Positions 1 to 6,176 of a stretch of 10,846 nucleotides of DNA are shown one piece after another. A program made the position numbers and the translations under genes. The notes below the pieces were generated by a model, which was given only the letters and a program-made list of their open reading frames with translations, ran no database searches and had not been told where the DNA came from. This stretch comes from Paracoccaceae bacterium (GTDB taxonomy: Bacteria > Pseudomonadota > Alphaproteobacteria > Rhodobacterales > Rhodobacteraceae): the NCBI GenBank assembly GCA_027030435.1, contig JALVEX010000210.1, forward strand, positions 1 to 10,846, read 5' to 3'. Within the stretch, counting starts at the first letter, position 1. Each line of letters starts with the position of its first letter.

Positions 1-1
1 C

Positions 2-2197
2 ACGGGCTGGAAGATGAACGGCGGCCTGCGCCTCGCCTGCACCGAAGAGCGCTGGGAGGAGGTGCGCCGCCAGGCCACCACGGCGCGCTCCTTCGGCCTC
101 GAGATGGCGCTTCTGAGCCCGAAGGAAGCGCAGGATCTGTGGCCCCTGATGCAGGTGGATGACGTGATCGGCGCCGCCTTCCTGCCCACCGACGGCCAGG
201 CCAACCCTTCCGACATCACCCAATCCCTCGCCCGCGGCGCGCGCATGAAGGGGGCGCTGATCTTCGAGGATGTGAAGGTGCTTTCGGTGGCGGTGGAAAA
301 GGGCGTGATCCGGGGGGTGGAGACAACCCGCGGGCGGATCGAAACGCCCGTCGTCATCGCCTGCGCCGGGCAGTGGACGCGGGCGCTGGCGAAAAGCGTC
401 GGCGTCAACGTGCCGCTGGTATCGGTGCAGCACCAGTATATGGTGACGGAGCCGATCGCCGGCGTATCCCCCGATCTGCCCACCCTGCGCGATCCCGATC
501 GCCTCACCTACTACAAGGAGGAGGTGGGCGGGCTGGTGATGGGCGGCTATGAGCCAAATCCCCTCCCCTGGGCCGAAAACGGCATCCCGCCGGGCTTTCA
601 CTATTCCCTCCTCGAGAGCGATTTCGATCACTTCGAGCCCCTGATGAAGCTGGCCCTCGGGCGCGTGCCGGCGCTGGAAACGGCCGGGGTCAAGACGCTG
701 GTGAACGGCCCCGAAAGCTTCACCCCCGACGGCAATTTCATCCTCGGCGAGGCGCCGGAACTCAGAAATTTCTTCGTCGGCGCCGGGTTCAACGCCTTCG
801 GCATCGCCGCCGGCGGCGGGGCGGGCATGGCGCTCGCGGAATGGGTGGCAAACGGCGCGCCGCCCTTTGATCTGTGGCCTGCCGACATCCGCCGCTTCGG
901 CCAGCCCCATTTCGATGACGACTGGATCCGCACCCGCACCCACGAGGCCTATGGCCGCCATTACGCCATGGCCTGGCCGGCGGAGGAATACGAAAGCGCC
1001 CGCCCCTGCCGCCGCTCGCCGCTCTATGATCGCCTGCGCGAAAAGGGCGCGGTGTTCGGCGAGAAGCTCGGCTGGGAGCGGCCGAACTGGTTTGCCGATA
1101 CCGCCGCGGGCGAGGCGGCGCGGGATATTCCCACCTTCGGCCGGCCCAACTGGCATGAGGCGGTGGGGCGCGAGCACAGGGCCGGGCGCAGCGCGGCGGT
1201 GCTCTTCGATCAGACGTCTTTCGCCAAGTTCGTTCTCAAGGGGCCCGATGCCCTGCCGGCGCTGCAATGGATCTGCGCCAATCGCATGGAAAGGCCCGCG
1301 GGCGCGATCACCTACACCCAGCTTCTGAATGCGCGCGGCGGCATCGAAAGCGATCTGACGATCACCAGGCTGGCGGAGGATGAATTCTACATCGTCACCG
1401 GCACCGCCCAGGCGACCCGCGATTTTTCCTGGATCGCGCGCCATATCCCCCAGGGCGCGAATGCGCAGCTGTTCGATGTCACCTCCGCCAATGCGGTGCT
1501 TTCGCTGATGGGGCCGAAGGCGCGCGAGATCCTCTCCGCCGTCACCCGCGATGACGTGCGCAACGAAGCCTTCCCCTTCGCCACCGCCCGGCGCATCGCC
1601 ATTGCCGGCTGCCCCGTGCTGGCGCTCAGGATCACCTATGTGGGGGAGCTCGGCTGGGAGCTGCACCTGCCGGTGGAACACGCGCCGAGCGTTTACGATG
1701 CCCTGCACGAGGCCGGCGCGGCGCATGGGCTGAGGGACGCCGGCTACCGCGCCATCGAATCCATGCGGCTCGAAAAGGGCTACCGCGCCTGGGGCTCGGA
1801 TATCGGCCCCGATCACACGCCGCTCGAGGCGGGGCTTGGCTGGGCGGTGAAGCTCGGAAGCGACACCGATTTCATCGGTCGCGCCGCGCTCGAGGCGCAG
1901 CGGCGCGCAGGCGTGAAAAAGCTGATGGCGGGCTTTCTGGCCGCGCCCGAGGTGGTGCTGCATGGGCGCGAGACGATCTATCGCAACGGCGAACGCGTGG
2001 GCTGGCTGAGCTCGGGCGGCTTTGGCCACACGCTCGGAAAATCCATCGGCTACGGCTATGTGCGCAACCCCGAAGGGGTGGACGATGATTTCGTGCTGAG
2101 CGGCGAATACGAGCTCGAGGTCGCCACAGAGCGCGTCCCCTGCGCGGTATCGCTGAAGCCCTTCCACGATCCGCGAAACCGCGCGGTGAAGCGCTGA
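2..2197 (+). CDS. FAD-dependent oxidoreductase / GcvT-domain fusion (dimethylglycine or sarcosine dehydrogenase type), 5' end outside window
   Basis: Probably oxidatively demethylates a small N-methylated amine (dimethylglycine, sarcosine or similar), using FAD in the first half and passing the one-carbon unit to tetrahydrofolate in the second; cytoplasmic, one-carbon/betaine catabolism. The reading frame is open from base 2. The ATG at 14 lies in mid-domain, and the GxGxxG dinucleotide-binding motif expected near the N-terminus is absent, so roughly the first 80-90 residues lie to the left. Counting from the ATG at 14: DAO-type FAD domain to about residue 290, with its C-terminal flavin-contact segment NGPESFTPDGNFILGEAP (231-248) and a glycine-rich GFNAFGIAAGGGAG; a middle linker to about 375; GcvT folate domain about 380-620 with GELGWELHLP and AIESMRLEKGYRAWGSD; GcvT C-terminal barrel about 630-720. 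Family membership is clear; the substrate cannot be told from sequence. It ends 20 bp from the convergent downstream gene. Confidence 0.88.
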   Translation, partial: TGWKMNGGLRLACTEERWEEVRRQATTARSFGLEMALLSPKEAQDLWPLMQVDDVIGAAFLPTDGQANPSDITQSLARGARMKGALIFEDVKVLSVAVEKGVIRGVETTRGRIETPVVIACAGQWTRALAKSVGVNVPLVSVQHQYMVTEPIAGVSPDLPTLRDPDRLTYYKEEVGGLVMGGYEPNPLPWAENGIPPGFHYSLLESDFDHFEPLMKLALGRVPALETAGVKTLVNGPESFTPDGNFILGEAPELRNFFVGAGFNAFGIAAGGGAGMALAEWVANGAPPFDLWPADIRRFGQPHFDDDWIRTRTHEAYGRHYAMAWPAEEYESARPCRRSPLYDRLREKGAVFGEKLGWERPNWFADTAAGEAARDIPTFGRPNWHEAVGREHRAGRSAAVLFDQTSFAKFVLKGPDALPALQWICANRMERPAGAITYTQLLNARGGIESDLTITRLAEDEFYIVTGTAQATRDFSWIARHIPQGANAQLFDVTSANAVLSLMGPKAREILSAVTRDDVRNEAFPFATARRIAIAGCPVLALRITYVGELGWELHLPVEHAPSVYDALHEAGAAHGLRDAGYRAIESMRLEKGYRAWGSDIGPDHTPLEAGLGWAVKLGSDTDFIGRAALEAQRRAGVKKLMAGFLAAPEVVLHGRETIYRNGERVGWLSSGGFGHTLGKSIGYGYVRNPEGVDDDFVLSGEYELEVATERVPCAVSLKPFHDPRNRAVKR

Positions 2198-2217
2198 GCC
2201 GGCGGGCGGGCTGCCCC

Positions 2218-3300
2218 TCAGATCATCGCCTTCCAGAAGCGATAGCGCGTCTGGCCGGTGATTTCGCGGGCGAGGCCGCGGGTGGTGAGGCGGGCGAGAT
2301 TGCGCTGCACGGCGGCGCGCGAGGCCTTGGTGAGGTGCTCGGCCGCGGGGGCCGAGAGCACCGGCAGCGCGGCCAGGGCCTCGATCAGGGCGCGCGGGGT
2401 GCGGCCCTTCATGTCGGCGGTAGCGGCGCGGGCGCGGGCCTCCCAGGCCGTAACGCGCTCGAGCGTTGCGCGGGCGTTGGTGGCGGCCTCCGTCACCGAT
2501 CGAAGCCAGGGCTTCAGCCGCTGCGCCGGCGGGCCGTGGTGGCGCGGGCCGGTGAGCGCCCTGCCGGTGGCGAAGGCGATCGGCATGAAGGAAAGCGCGC
2601 AGAGGCCCCGGGCGCCGATGCGCGCCGCGGCCACGGCGGGCTCGATCACCGCCTCTGGCCCCGAAAGCCCGAGCTGGCGCCAGAGGTGCCAGGCCTGGCA
2701 GGCGCGGGTGATCGGATGCAGATCGCCACGAGCGATTTCCTCGCGCCACCGGTGGGCGAGCGCGGCGAATTCCTCGCCAAGCGGACGGGGGATCAGATCG
2801 CCCCGCTCCGCCCCCTCCCCCGTGCCGGGCTCACTATGGCTTCGCCCGAGAAAAGCGGCCGTGTCATCCGGTGCCGGCCCGCCGAGAAGCCTGCGCCTCG
2901 CCCAGTCGGCAAGGGAAAGATCGCGTGCGTCCGCATCGGTGGCGGAGAGGCGCAGCGCCGCATAAAGCGCGATGCGCTCTTCGGAAAGCCGCTGCCCCTC
3001 GGCCCAGGAAAGCCCGGCCACCTCGCCGATGGCGAGGCGTTGGGCATGGCGTCCGGGCTCCGCAAGGCTTGCAAGCCGCTCATCGAGGCGGGCAAGTGCG
3101 CTTGCGGCATCGGCGAGAGGGCGGGCGCAGCGGCTTTCCGCAGCTTCCCAATCCGCGGCGCGGAGAAGGCAGGCCCCCTCCCCTGCCCCGGTTTCGGCCG
3201 GTTCGTCCGGCGGCACGAACCACAGATCCGCCTCCTCCGTCTCGCGATCGTAGATGGAGGGTTCGGTTTCTGCCTCTTCGTATTTGTCTTCTGGGTTCAT
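2218..3300 (-). CDS. DUF1612 / helix-turn-helix (RHE_PE00001-like) putative DNA-binding protein
   Basis: 360 residues. Recognised from family memory as the DUF1612 plus C-terminal HTH (RHE_PE00001-like) group found on rhizobial and rhodobacterial plasmids; no biochemical function is established that I know of. Seen: an acidic N-terminus (about residues 1-45, with ADLWFVPPDEP), the block PLADAASALARLDERLAS (about 62-79), a helical middle with RHHGPPAQRLKPWL, and a C-terminal winged-helix-like segment (about 305-360: LPVLSAPAAEHL, AVQRNLARLTTRGL, REITGQTRYRFW). The C-terminal layout matches HTH tails in which a last strand ends in RYR-W. The start at 3300 is the first ATG after stops and keeps the acidic DLWF segment, but I see no Shine-Dalgarno sequence before it. 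It is convergent with the oxidoreductase gene (20-bp gap). The inverted repeat at 3364-3398 lies about 65 bp upstream and could be its operator. Function assignment is weak; family assignment is moderate. Confidence 0.7.
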   Translation of the reverse strand: MNPEDKYEEAETEPSIYDRETEEADLWFVPPDEPAETGAGEGACLLRAADWEAAESRCARPLADAASALARLDERLASLAEPGRHAQRLAIGEVAGLSWAEGQRLSEERIALYAALRLSATDADARDLSLADWARRRLLGGPAPDDTAAFLGRSHSEPGTGEGAERGDLIPRPLGEEFAALAHRWREEIARGDLHPITRACQAWHLWRQLGLSGPEAVIEPAVAAARIGARGLCALSFMPIAFATGRALTGPRHHGPPAQRLKPWLRSVTEAATNARATLERVTAWEARARAATADMKGRTPRALIEALAALPVLSAPAAEHLTKASRAAVQRNLARLTTRGLAREITGQTRYRFWKAMI

Positions 3301-3350
3301 TTATTCATAATGAGCAAAAACACGCCATAATGCAAATTACATCCGCGGTT

Positions 3351-3377
3351 TTTATACTGTTCTAATAGTCGTGATAA
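3351..3377 (-). promoter_or_regulatory. possible promoter of the DUF1612 gene
   Basis: On the minus strand TATAAA (3356-3351) matches a -10 box at 5 of 6 positions. TTATCA (3377-3372) is a -35-like hexamer (4 of 6 to TTGACA), but the spacer is only 15 bp. The -35-like hexamer lies inside the inner half of the left arm of the inverted repeat at 3364-3398, so a protein bound there would block it. Predicted 5' leader about 40-45 nt with no clear ribosome binding site. Weak call. Confidence 0.25.
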
Positions 3378-3398
3378 GTTACAGTTATCATGACTATT
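3364..3398. repeat. 35-bp inverted repeat, 14-bp arms, 7-bp centre (candidate recombinase core site or operator)
   Basis: Left arm AATAGTCGTGATAA (3364-3377), centre GTTACAG, right arm TTATCATGACTATT (3385-3398). The arms are inverted copies differing at one of 14 positions. The stretch is AT-rich in a GC-rich window and carries no gene. The arrangement of two arms meeting as ATAA / TTAT around a 6-8 bp centre is that of core sites of tyrosine recombinases (dif, loxP). A tyrosine recombinase gene begins about 800 bp away. Alternatives: operator for the DUF1612 regulator upstream of which it sits, or a bidirectional terminator; it lacks the GC-rich stem and T-run of an intrinsic terminator. 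Confidence 0.6.
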
Positions 3399-3400
3399 GA

Positions 3401-3415
3401 TTTTCGCCGCGAAAA
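3401..3415. repeat. 15-bp palindrome beside the large inverted repeat
   Basis: TTTTCGC-C-GCGAAAA: two perfect 7-bp arms around one base, two bases after the right arm of the 35-bp inverted repeat. It lies between the 3' end of vapC and the start of the DUF1612 gene. It could be a second protein-binding site that works with the neighbouring repeat; a one-base loop makes it an unlikely RNA hairpin as written. Confidence 0.45.
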
Positions 3416-3458
3416 GCGCAAGGCTCGCCCCATGAACGGGATCACGAGCGCCTGCGGA

Positions 3459-3863
3459 TCAGAACGGATTTTCCAGCTTCACGCCGGTCGGGCGGAAATC
3501 GCTGCCGTTGCCCGTCACCACCGTTGCGCCGTGGCGGAGGGCGCTGGCGGCGATCATGAGATCGGCGCCGTTGTGGCCGATTTCGGCGCTGAGGCGGCCC
3601 CAGATGCGGGCGTCCTCGGCCTCGAACGGCAGGATGCGATCGGCAAAAAGCGCCGTGGTGCGGTCAAGCCAGCGGGCAAGATCATTGGCAAACACGGGAT
3701 CGCGCCTTTGCTGCAAGCCGATCCCGCGGGCGATCTCGCCGATGGTGATTGCGCTGAGATAGAGGCTGTTTTCCGCCCTGCCGCGCAGCCAGGCGGCGGC
3801 CTTGGGCGCGCGCTCAGGCCGGCGCAGCGCCGAGATCACGTCGGTATCGAGGATATACATCAC
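3459..3863 (-). CDS. vapC: PIN-domain ribonuclease toxin, VapC/FitB type
   Basis: 134 residues, a full-length PIN domain; the toxin of a type II toxin-antitoxin pair, expected to be a Mg-dependent endoribonuclease that cleaves tRNA or rRNA when the antitoxin is lost. The PIN acidic residues are all present: D6 in YILDTDVISAL, E43 in ITIGEIARGI, D101 in HNGADLMIAA, and D122 in the C-terminal TGNGSDF motif, in the order and spacing of the FitB-like branch. The start at 3863 gives M-M-YILDT; the second ATG (3860) is equally possible. It follows the antitoxin gene by 22 bp on the same strand, so the two are an operon with antitoxin first, the standard vapBC order. VapC is clear; the RNA target is unknown. 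Confidence 0.92.
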   Translation of the reverse strand: MMYILDTDVISALRRPERAPKAAAWLRGRAENSLYLSAITIGEIARGIGLQQRRDPVFANDLARWLDRTTALFADRILPFEAEDARIWGRLSAEIGHNGADLMIAASALRHGATVVTGNGSDFRPTGVKLENPF

Positions 3864-3885
3864 GGGCGCGGATCAAAGCGCCACA

Positions 3886-4128
3886 TCACAGGGCCACATC
3901 ACGCGGGCGCACCTCGGCGCGCACGATCTCGCCGCCCGGGAAGGCAAGCAGATGATCGATGAAGCTGCCCCGCTCGGCCCCTGCCGCGGCGCGCAAATGC
4001 TCGTATTGCGCCACCGAAAGCACCACCACCGCAGGTTTGCCCCGCCGGCTCACCTCCTGGGGCTCGCCCGCAAGCGCCGCCTCGACAACCGCGCTGAATC
4101 TGTTTTTCGCGTCCTGCAATGTCCACAT
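3886..4128 (-). CDS. Phd/YefM-family antitoxin of the VapC pair
   Basis: 80 residues, the usual size for Phd/YefM antitoxins. The N-terminal DNA-binding part reads MWTLQDAKNRFSAVVEAAL, followed by the family's strand-turn EVSRRGKPAVVVLSVAQYEHL (about residues 25-45). The C-terminal 35 residues are expected to wrap the toxin. It neutralises the VapC toxin encoded just downstream and, with it, probably represses its own promoter. The start ATG (4128-4126) has a strong Shine-Dalgarno GGAGG on the minus strand (plus coordinates 4138-4142), 9 nt away. The promoter/operator at 4151-4190 lies just upstream and is shared with the divergent recombinase intergenic region. Confidence 0.9.
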   Translation of the reverse strand: MWTLQDAKNRFSAVVEAALAGEPQEVSRRGKPAVVVLSVAQYEHLRAAAGAERGSFIDHLLAFPGGEIVRAEVRPRDVAL

Positions 4129-4150
4129 TGGATGCCGCCTCCACTCAACA

Positions 4151-4190
4151 GGCTAGCTGGATGTCTAGCCGATATTCCCTGCGCTGTCAA
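4151..4190 (-). promoter_or_regulatory. promoter and operator of the Phd-VapC operon
   Basis: Minus strand: perfect -35 TTGACA (4190-4185), 17-bp spacer, then TAGACA (4167-4162) as a weaker -10. Overlapping the -10 is an inverted repeat, GGCTAG (4151-4156) and CTAGCC (4165-4170) with an 8-bp centre, placed where Phd-type antitoxins usually autorepress. The transcription start would fall near the left arm. The site also lies 33-52 bp before the start of the divergent recombinase gene, so the same complex could influence both. Confidence 0.6.
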
Positions 4191-4202
4191 CCGGATCTCA
4201 CC

Positions 4203-5252
4203 ATGAAGCCGCCCGTTATCCCCTTCAGCCCCCCTGCCCTGTCGGATGCCGATGAATCCGCGCTCACCGATCTCTATATTCGCGGCACGCCGAAGAACAC
4301 CCTGCGCGCCTATGAGCGCGATCTTCTCTATATCACCGCCTGGAAGCGCGCGGCCTTCGGTGCGGCTCTGACATGGCCGGAATCGGAGAAAGTAGCGCTG
4401 CGCTTCGTGCTCGATCACGCGCGCGATCTTTCGGACGCGCCGCCCGACGATCCTGCAAGGGCCACGGCCGAGGCGCTGATCGGGGCGGGCCTGCGCAAAT
4501 CCCTCGCCTGCCCTGCCCCGGCCACGCTCGATCGCCGCATCGCCTCCTGGCGGGCCTTTCACCGGATGAAGAATCTCGCCAGCCCCTTCGAGGCGCCGCT
4601 GTTGCGCCAGGCCCGCCAGAAGGCCAGGCGCGCTGCCGCAAGGCCCCCTGCCCCGAAATCCGCCCATCCGATCACCCGCGAGGTGCTCGAAGCGATGCTC
4701 GCCACCTGCGATCACAGCTTGCGCGGCATCCGCGATCGCGCCGTGCTGATGCTGGCCTGGGCCTCGGGCGGGCGGCGGCGCAGCGAAATATCGTCTCTGA
4801 TGCGGGCCGATGTGAGCCTTAAGGATTTCGCCGATCAGGGCCTGATCTGGCTCGATCTGCTCGCCACCAAGACAACCACCCCCGGCGCCACCCCGCGCCT
4901 CGTGCTGAAGGGCCGCGCCGCGGATGCGCTGGCGCTCTGGATCGAAACCGCCCCGATCGAGGACGGCCCGCTGTTTCGCCCCGTAACCATCAATGACGAT
5001 CCCCTCGCCCGCCCGCTTTCGCCCGATGGCATCTACATGATCGTGAAGAAGCGCCTCGCGCTGGCCGGCTACCCGGAGGATTTCGCCTCCCCCCATGGGC
5101 TGCGCTCGGGCTTCCTCACCCAGGCCGCGCTGGACGGCGCGCCGATCCAGGCGGCCATGCGCCTTTCCCTGCACCGCTCCCTCGCCCAGGCGCAACGCTA
5201 TTATGATGACGTGGAGATCACCGAAAACCCGGCGACGGATCTATTGGAATGA
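4203..5252 (+). CDS. tyrosine-type site-specific recombinase (plasmid integrase/resolvase)
   Basis: 349 residues from the ATG at 4203; this start is preferred because upstream in-frame ATGs (4119, 4161) would run through the TA promoter and the antitoxin 5' end. N-terminal SAM-like core-binding domain about 20-145 (GTPKNTLRAYERDLLYITAW is typical of this family). Catalytic domain about 155-349 with all residues in order: R192 in ASGGRRRSEIS, K223 in the beta-hairpin LLATKTTTPG, H298 and R301 in PHGLRSG, H324 in LSLHRSLAQ, nucleophile Y333 in QRYYDD. It therefore should cut and rejoin DNA at paired sites. On a repABC plasmid its likely job is multimer resolution, or integration of a mobile segment; there is no excisionase gene nearby. 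It is divergent from the Phd-VapC operon and converges on the next antitoxin gene (8-bp gap). The inverted repeat at 3364-3398 is a candidate target (inference). Confidence 0.9.
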   Translation: MKPPVIPFSPPALSDADESALTDLYIRGTPKNTLRAYERDLLYITAWKRAAFGAALTWPESEKVALRFVLDHARDLSDAPPDDPARATAEALIGAGLRKSLACPAPATLDRRIASWRAFHRMKNLASPFEAPLLRQARQKARRAAARPPAPKSAHPITREVLEAMLATCDHSLRGIRDRAVLMLAWASGGRRRSEISSLMRADVSLKDFADQGLIWLDLLATKTTTPGATPRLVLKGRAADALALWIETAPIEDGPLFRPVTINDDPLARPLSPDGIYMIVKKRLALAGYPEDFASPHGLRSGFLTQAALDGAPIQAAMRLSLHRSLAQAQRYYDDVEITENPATDLLE

Positions 5253-5260
5253 ACGCCTTT

Positions 5261-5734
5261 TCAGGCCGCTACAGGCCGGTAATCCCGCCCGGTCTCGGTG
5301 TGGATTCTCAGTTCCGGGCAGGCATCTCTCTCTTTGTGGATCTTTCCGGCAATGCTTTCCACACCTTCATCCCGCTCAAAGCCGAGTTTTTCGCCGGTGA
5401 GTTTGCGTATGAGGATATCGGCCGCTCCGGGGATGCTGGTCTGCCCCTTTTCCCATCGCGCCAGGGTTTGCTCGCTGGTTTTCAGGATGTCTGCGAGTTC
5501 CTTTTGCGTATAGCCCATCTCGGTGCGCAGAAAGCGCAATTCCTTGCCAGAAATCGGGCAAGGCATCATCACGATGCTTTGGGCGATGGCCTTGTGGAGC
5601 CGACCGATTGCAGGAATGCAGATCGTCTCTTCTCCGCTGTCATCGCAGACAAGATCGAAGCCTTCGATGTACACATTGTCGAGCCCGCAGTCAGTGTAGT
5701 GGTATGCCTCATTTTGCATGGTGATATATCCCAT
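5261..5734 (-). CDS. HTH (XRE-type) antitoxin paired with the DUF4258 toxin
   Basis: 157 residues from the ATG at 5734-5732. N-terminal segment AYHYTDCGLDNVYIEGFDLV (about 10-29) is the signature I associate with antitoxins encoded after DUF4258 toxins. XRE helix-turn-helix about 61-108: KELRFLRTEMGYTQKELADI, then SEQTLARWEKGQTSIP. It should bind and neutralise the upstream toxin and repress the operon. Start choice: ATG 5740 is the longest option, but the AAGGA on the toxin mRNA lies only 3 nt before it and 9 nt before 5734. At 5734 the toxin stop TGA and this ATG share one base (TGATG), which is typical of coupled translation. A later ATG at 5719 is also possible. Unlike MqsA/YgiT there is no CxxC zinc motif. 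Codon and base use is less GC-rich than the neighbours. Confidence 0.85.
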   Translation of the reverse strand: MGYITMQNEAYHYTDCGLDNVYIEGFDLVCDDSGEETICIPAIGRLHKAIAQSIVMMPCPISGKELRFLRTEMGYTQKELADILKTSEQTLARWEKGQTSIPGAADILIRKLTGEKLGFERDEGVESIAGKIHKERDACPELRIHTETGRDYRPVAA

Positions 5735-6060
5735 CAGCATTCATCCTTCCACATCACGGTCACGATCTTGATCTGGCATCCGTGAGGGTCGGGTATTGCA
5801 ATTACAGTTACTTCCCGGTTTTGCGAGTTGGGTGTCTTCCCGGTGATCCTGTATTTGTACAGGCCGGATCTCGTCGCTTTTTCCGCGTCATCATATACAA
5901 AGCCCCTTCTGAGCACTTGTAGCGCATCACCGATTATGAGCCCACGTTCGTTGAGCCTGTCCCGTGCATGTTTTGTCCAGTGAACATCGCAAGCATCATC
6001 TTTCGCAAGGGTGTTGATCGATTTCGTTGCATCCGCCGGGCGCCATGGCTGCTTTTTCAT
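5734..6060 (-). CDS. DUF4258-domain toxin (type II TA)
   Basis: 108 residues. The DUF4258 core starts near residue 27: HWTKHARDRLNERGL, followed by the strand-rich part GLYKYRITGK, REVTVIAIPD and KIVTVMWKDE. This small alpha/beta fold resembles RelE/HigB-type ribonucleases, and members are normally encoded just before an HTH antitoxin, as here; toxicity by mRNA cleavage is inferred, not shown. Toxin-first order is that of higBA/mqsRA rather than vapBC. Its stop codon overlaps the antitoxin start by one base. Bases 5741-6040 are about 51% G+C by my count, against about 67% in a sampled repA line, so the pair looks acquired. Two perfect palindromes at 6120-6165 lie upstream and are likely operators. 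Confidence 0.82.
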   Translation of the reverse strand: MKKQPWRPADATKSINTLAKDDACDVHWTKHARDRLNERGLIIGDALQVLRRGFVYDDAEKATRSGLYKYRITGKTPNSQNREVTVIAIPDPHGCQIKIVTVMWKDEC

Positions 6061-6119
6061 CTGTCATTGATCCGTCGCTGGGTATTGGTGGCCTTGTCTG
6101 CTATGGCGCGATTATTACG

Positions 6120-6136
6120 CCTATCAGATTGATAGG
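6120..6136. promoter_or_regulatory. palindrome upstream of the DUF4258 TA operon, candidate operator
   Basis: CCTATCA-GAT-TGATAGG, perfect 7-bp arms around 3 bases, about 60 bp before the toxin start. On the minus strand it lies between a perfect TTGACA (6145-6140) and an AATAAT (6116-6111). That gap is 23 bp, too long for one sigma70 promoter, so either the two boxes belong to different promoters or the -10 is elsewhere. A binding site for the HTH antitoxin is the simplest reading. Confidence 0.5.
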
Positions 6137-6148
6137 TTCTGTCAATAT

Positions 6149-6165
6149 GCATATCGCGAATATGC
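6149..6165. promoter_or_regulatory. second palindrome upstream of the DUF4258 TA operon
   Basis: GCATAT-CGCGA-ATATGC, perfect 6-bp arms with a 5-bp centre, 17 bp overall like the neighbouring palindrome but with an unrelated sequence. Its centre is 29 bp from the first one (nearly three helical turns). It lies between the stop codon of the ATPase gene (6177) and the TTGACA hexamer (6140-6145). It may be an auxiliary operator; too AT-rich to be an efficient terminator for the ATPase gene. Confidence 0.4.
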
Positions 6166-6176
6166 TAACATATGCC

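Noticed and set aside
2198..2217. Bidirectional terminator between the oxidoreductase and DUF1612 genes
   Set aside because: Only a 4-bp GGGC/GCCC pairing and no T-run in either direction.
2335..3330. Long plus-strand frame (331 codons) opposite the DUF1612 gene
   Set aside because: Low-complexity Gly/Arg-rich translation typical of an antisense frame in GC-rich DNA; the minus-strand protein has family motifs.
4119..4202. Upstream in-frame starts of the recombinase (ATG 4119, 4161)
   Set aside because: They lie in the antitoxin start and the TA promoter/operator; the residues added (MSTLDAASTQQASW...) do not resemble the family N-terminus.
4050..5195. Long minus-strand frame (381 codons) opposite the recombinase
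   Set aside because: No recognisable motifs, and the recombinase has a complete catalytic set on the plus strand.
6111..6145. TTGACA (6145-6140) with AATAAT (6116-6111) as one promoter for the DUF4258 operon
   Set aside because: The spacer is 23 bp, outside the working range of sigma70 promoters; kept only as a note on the operator entry.
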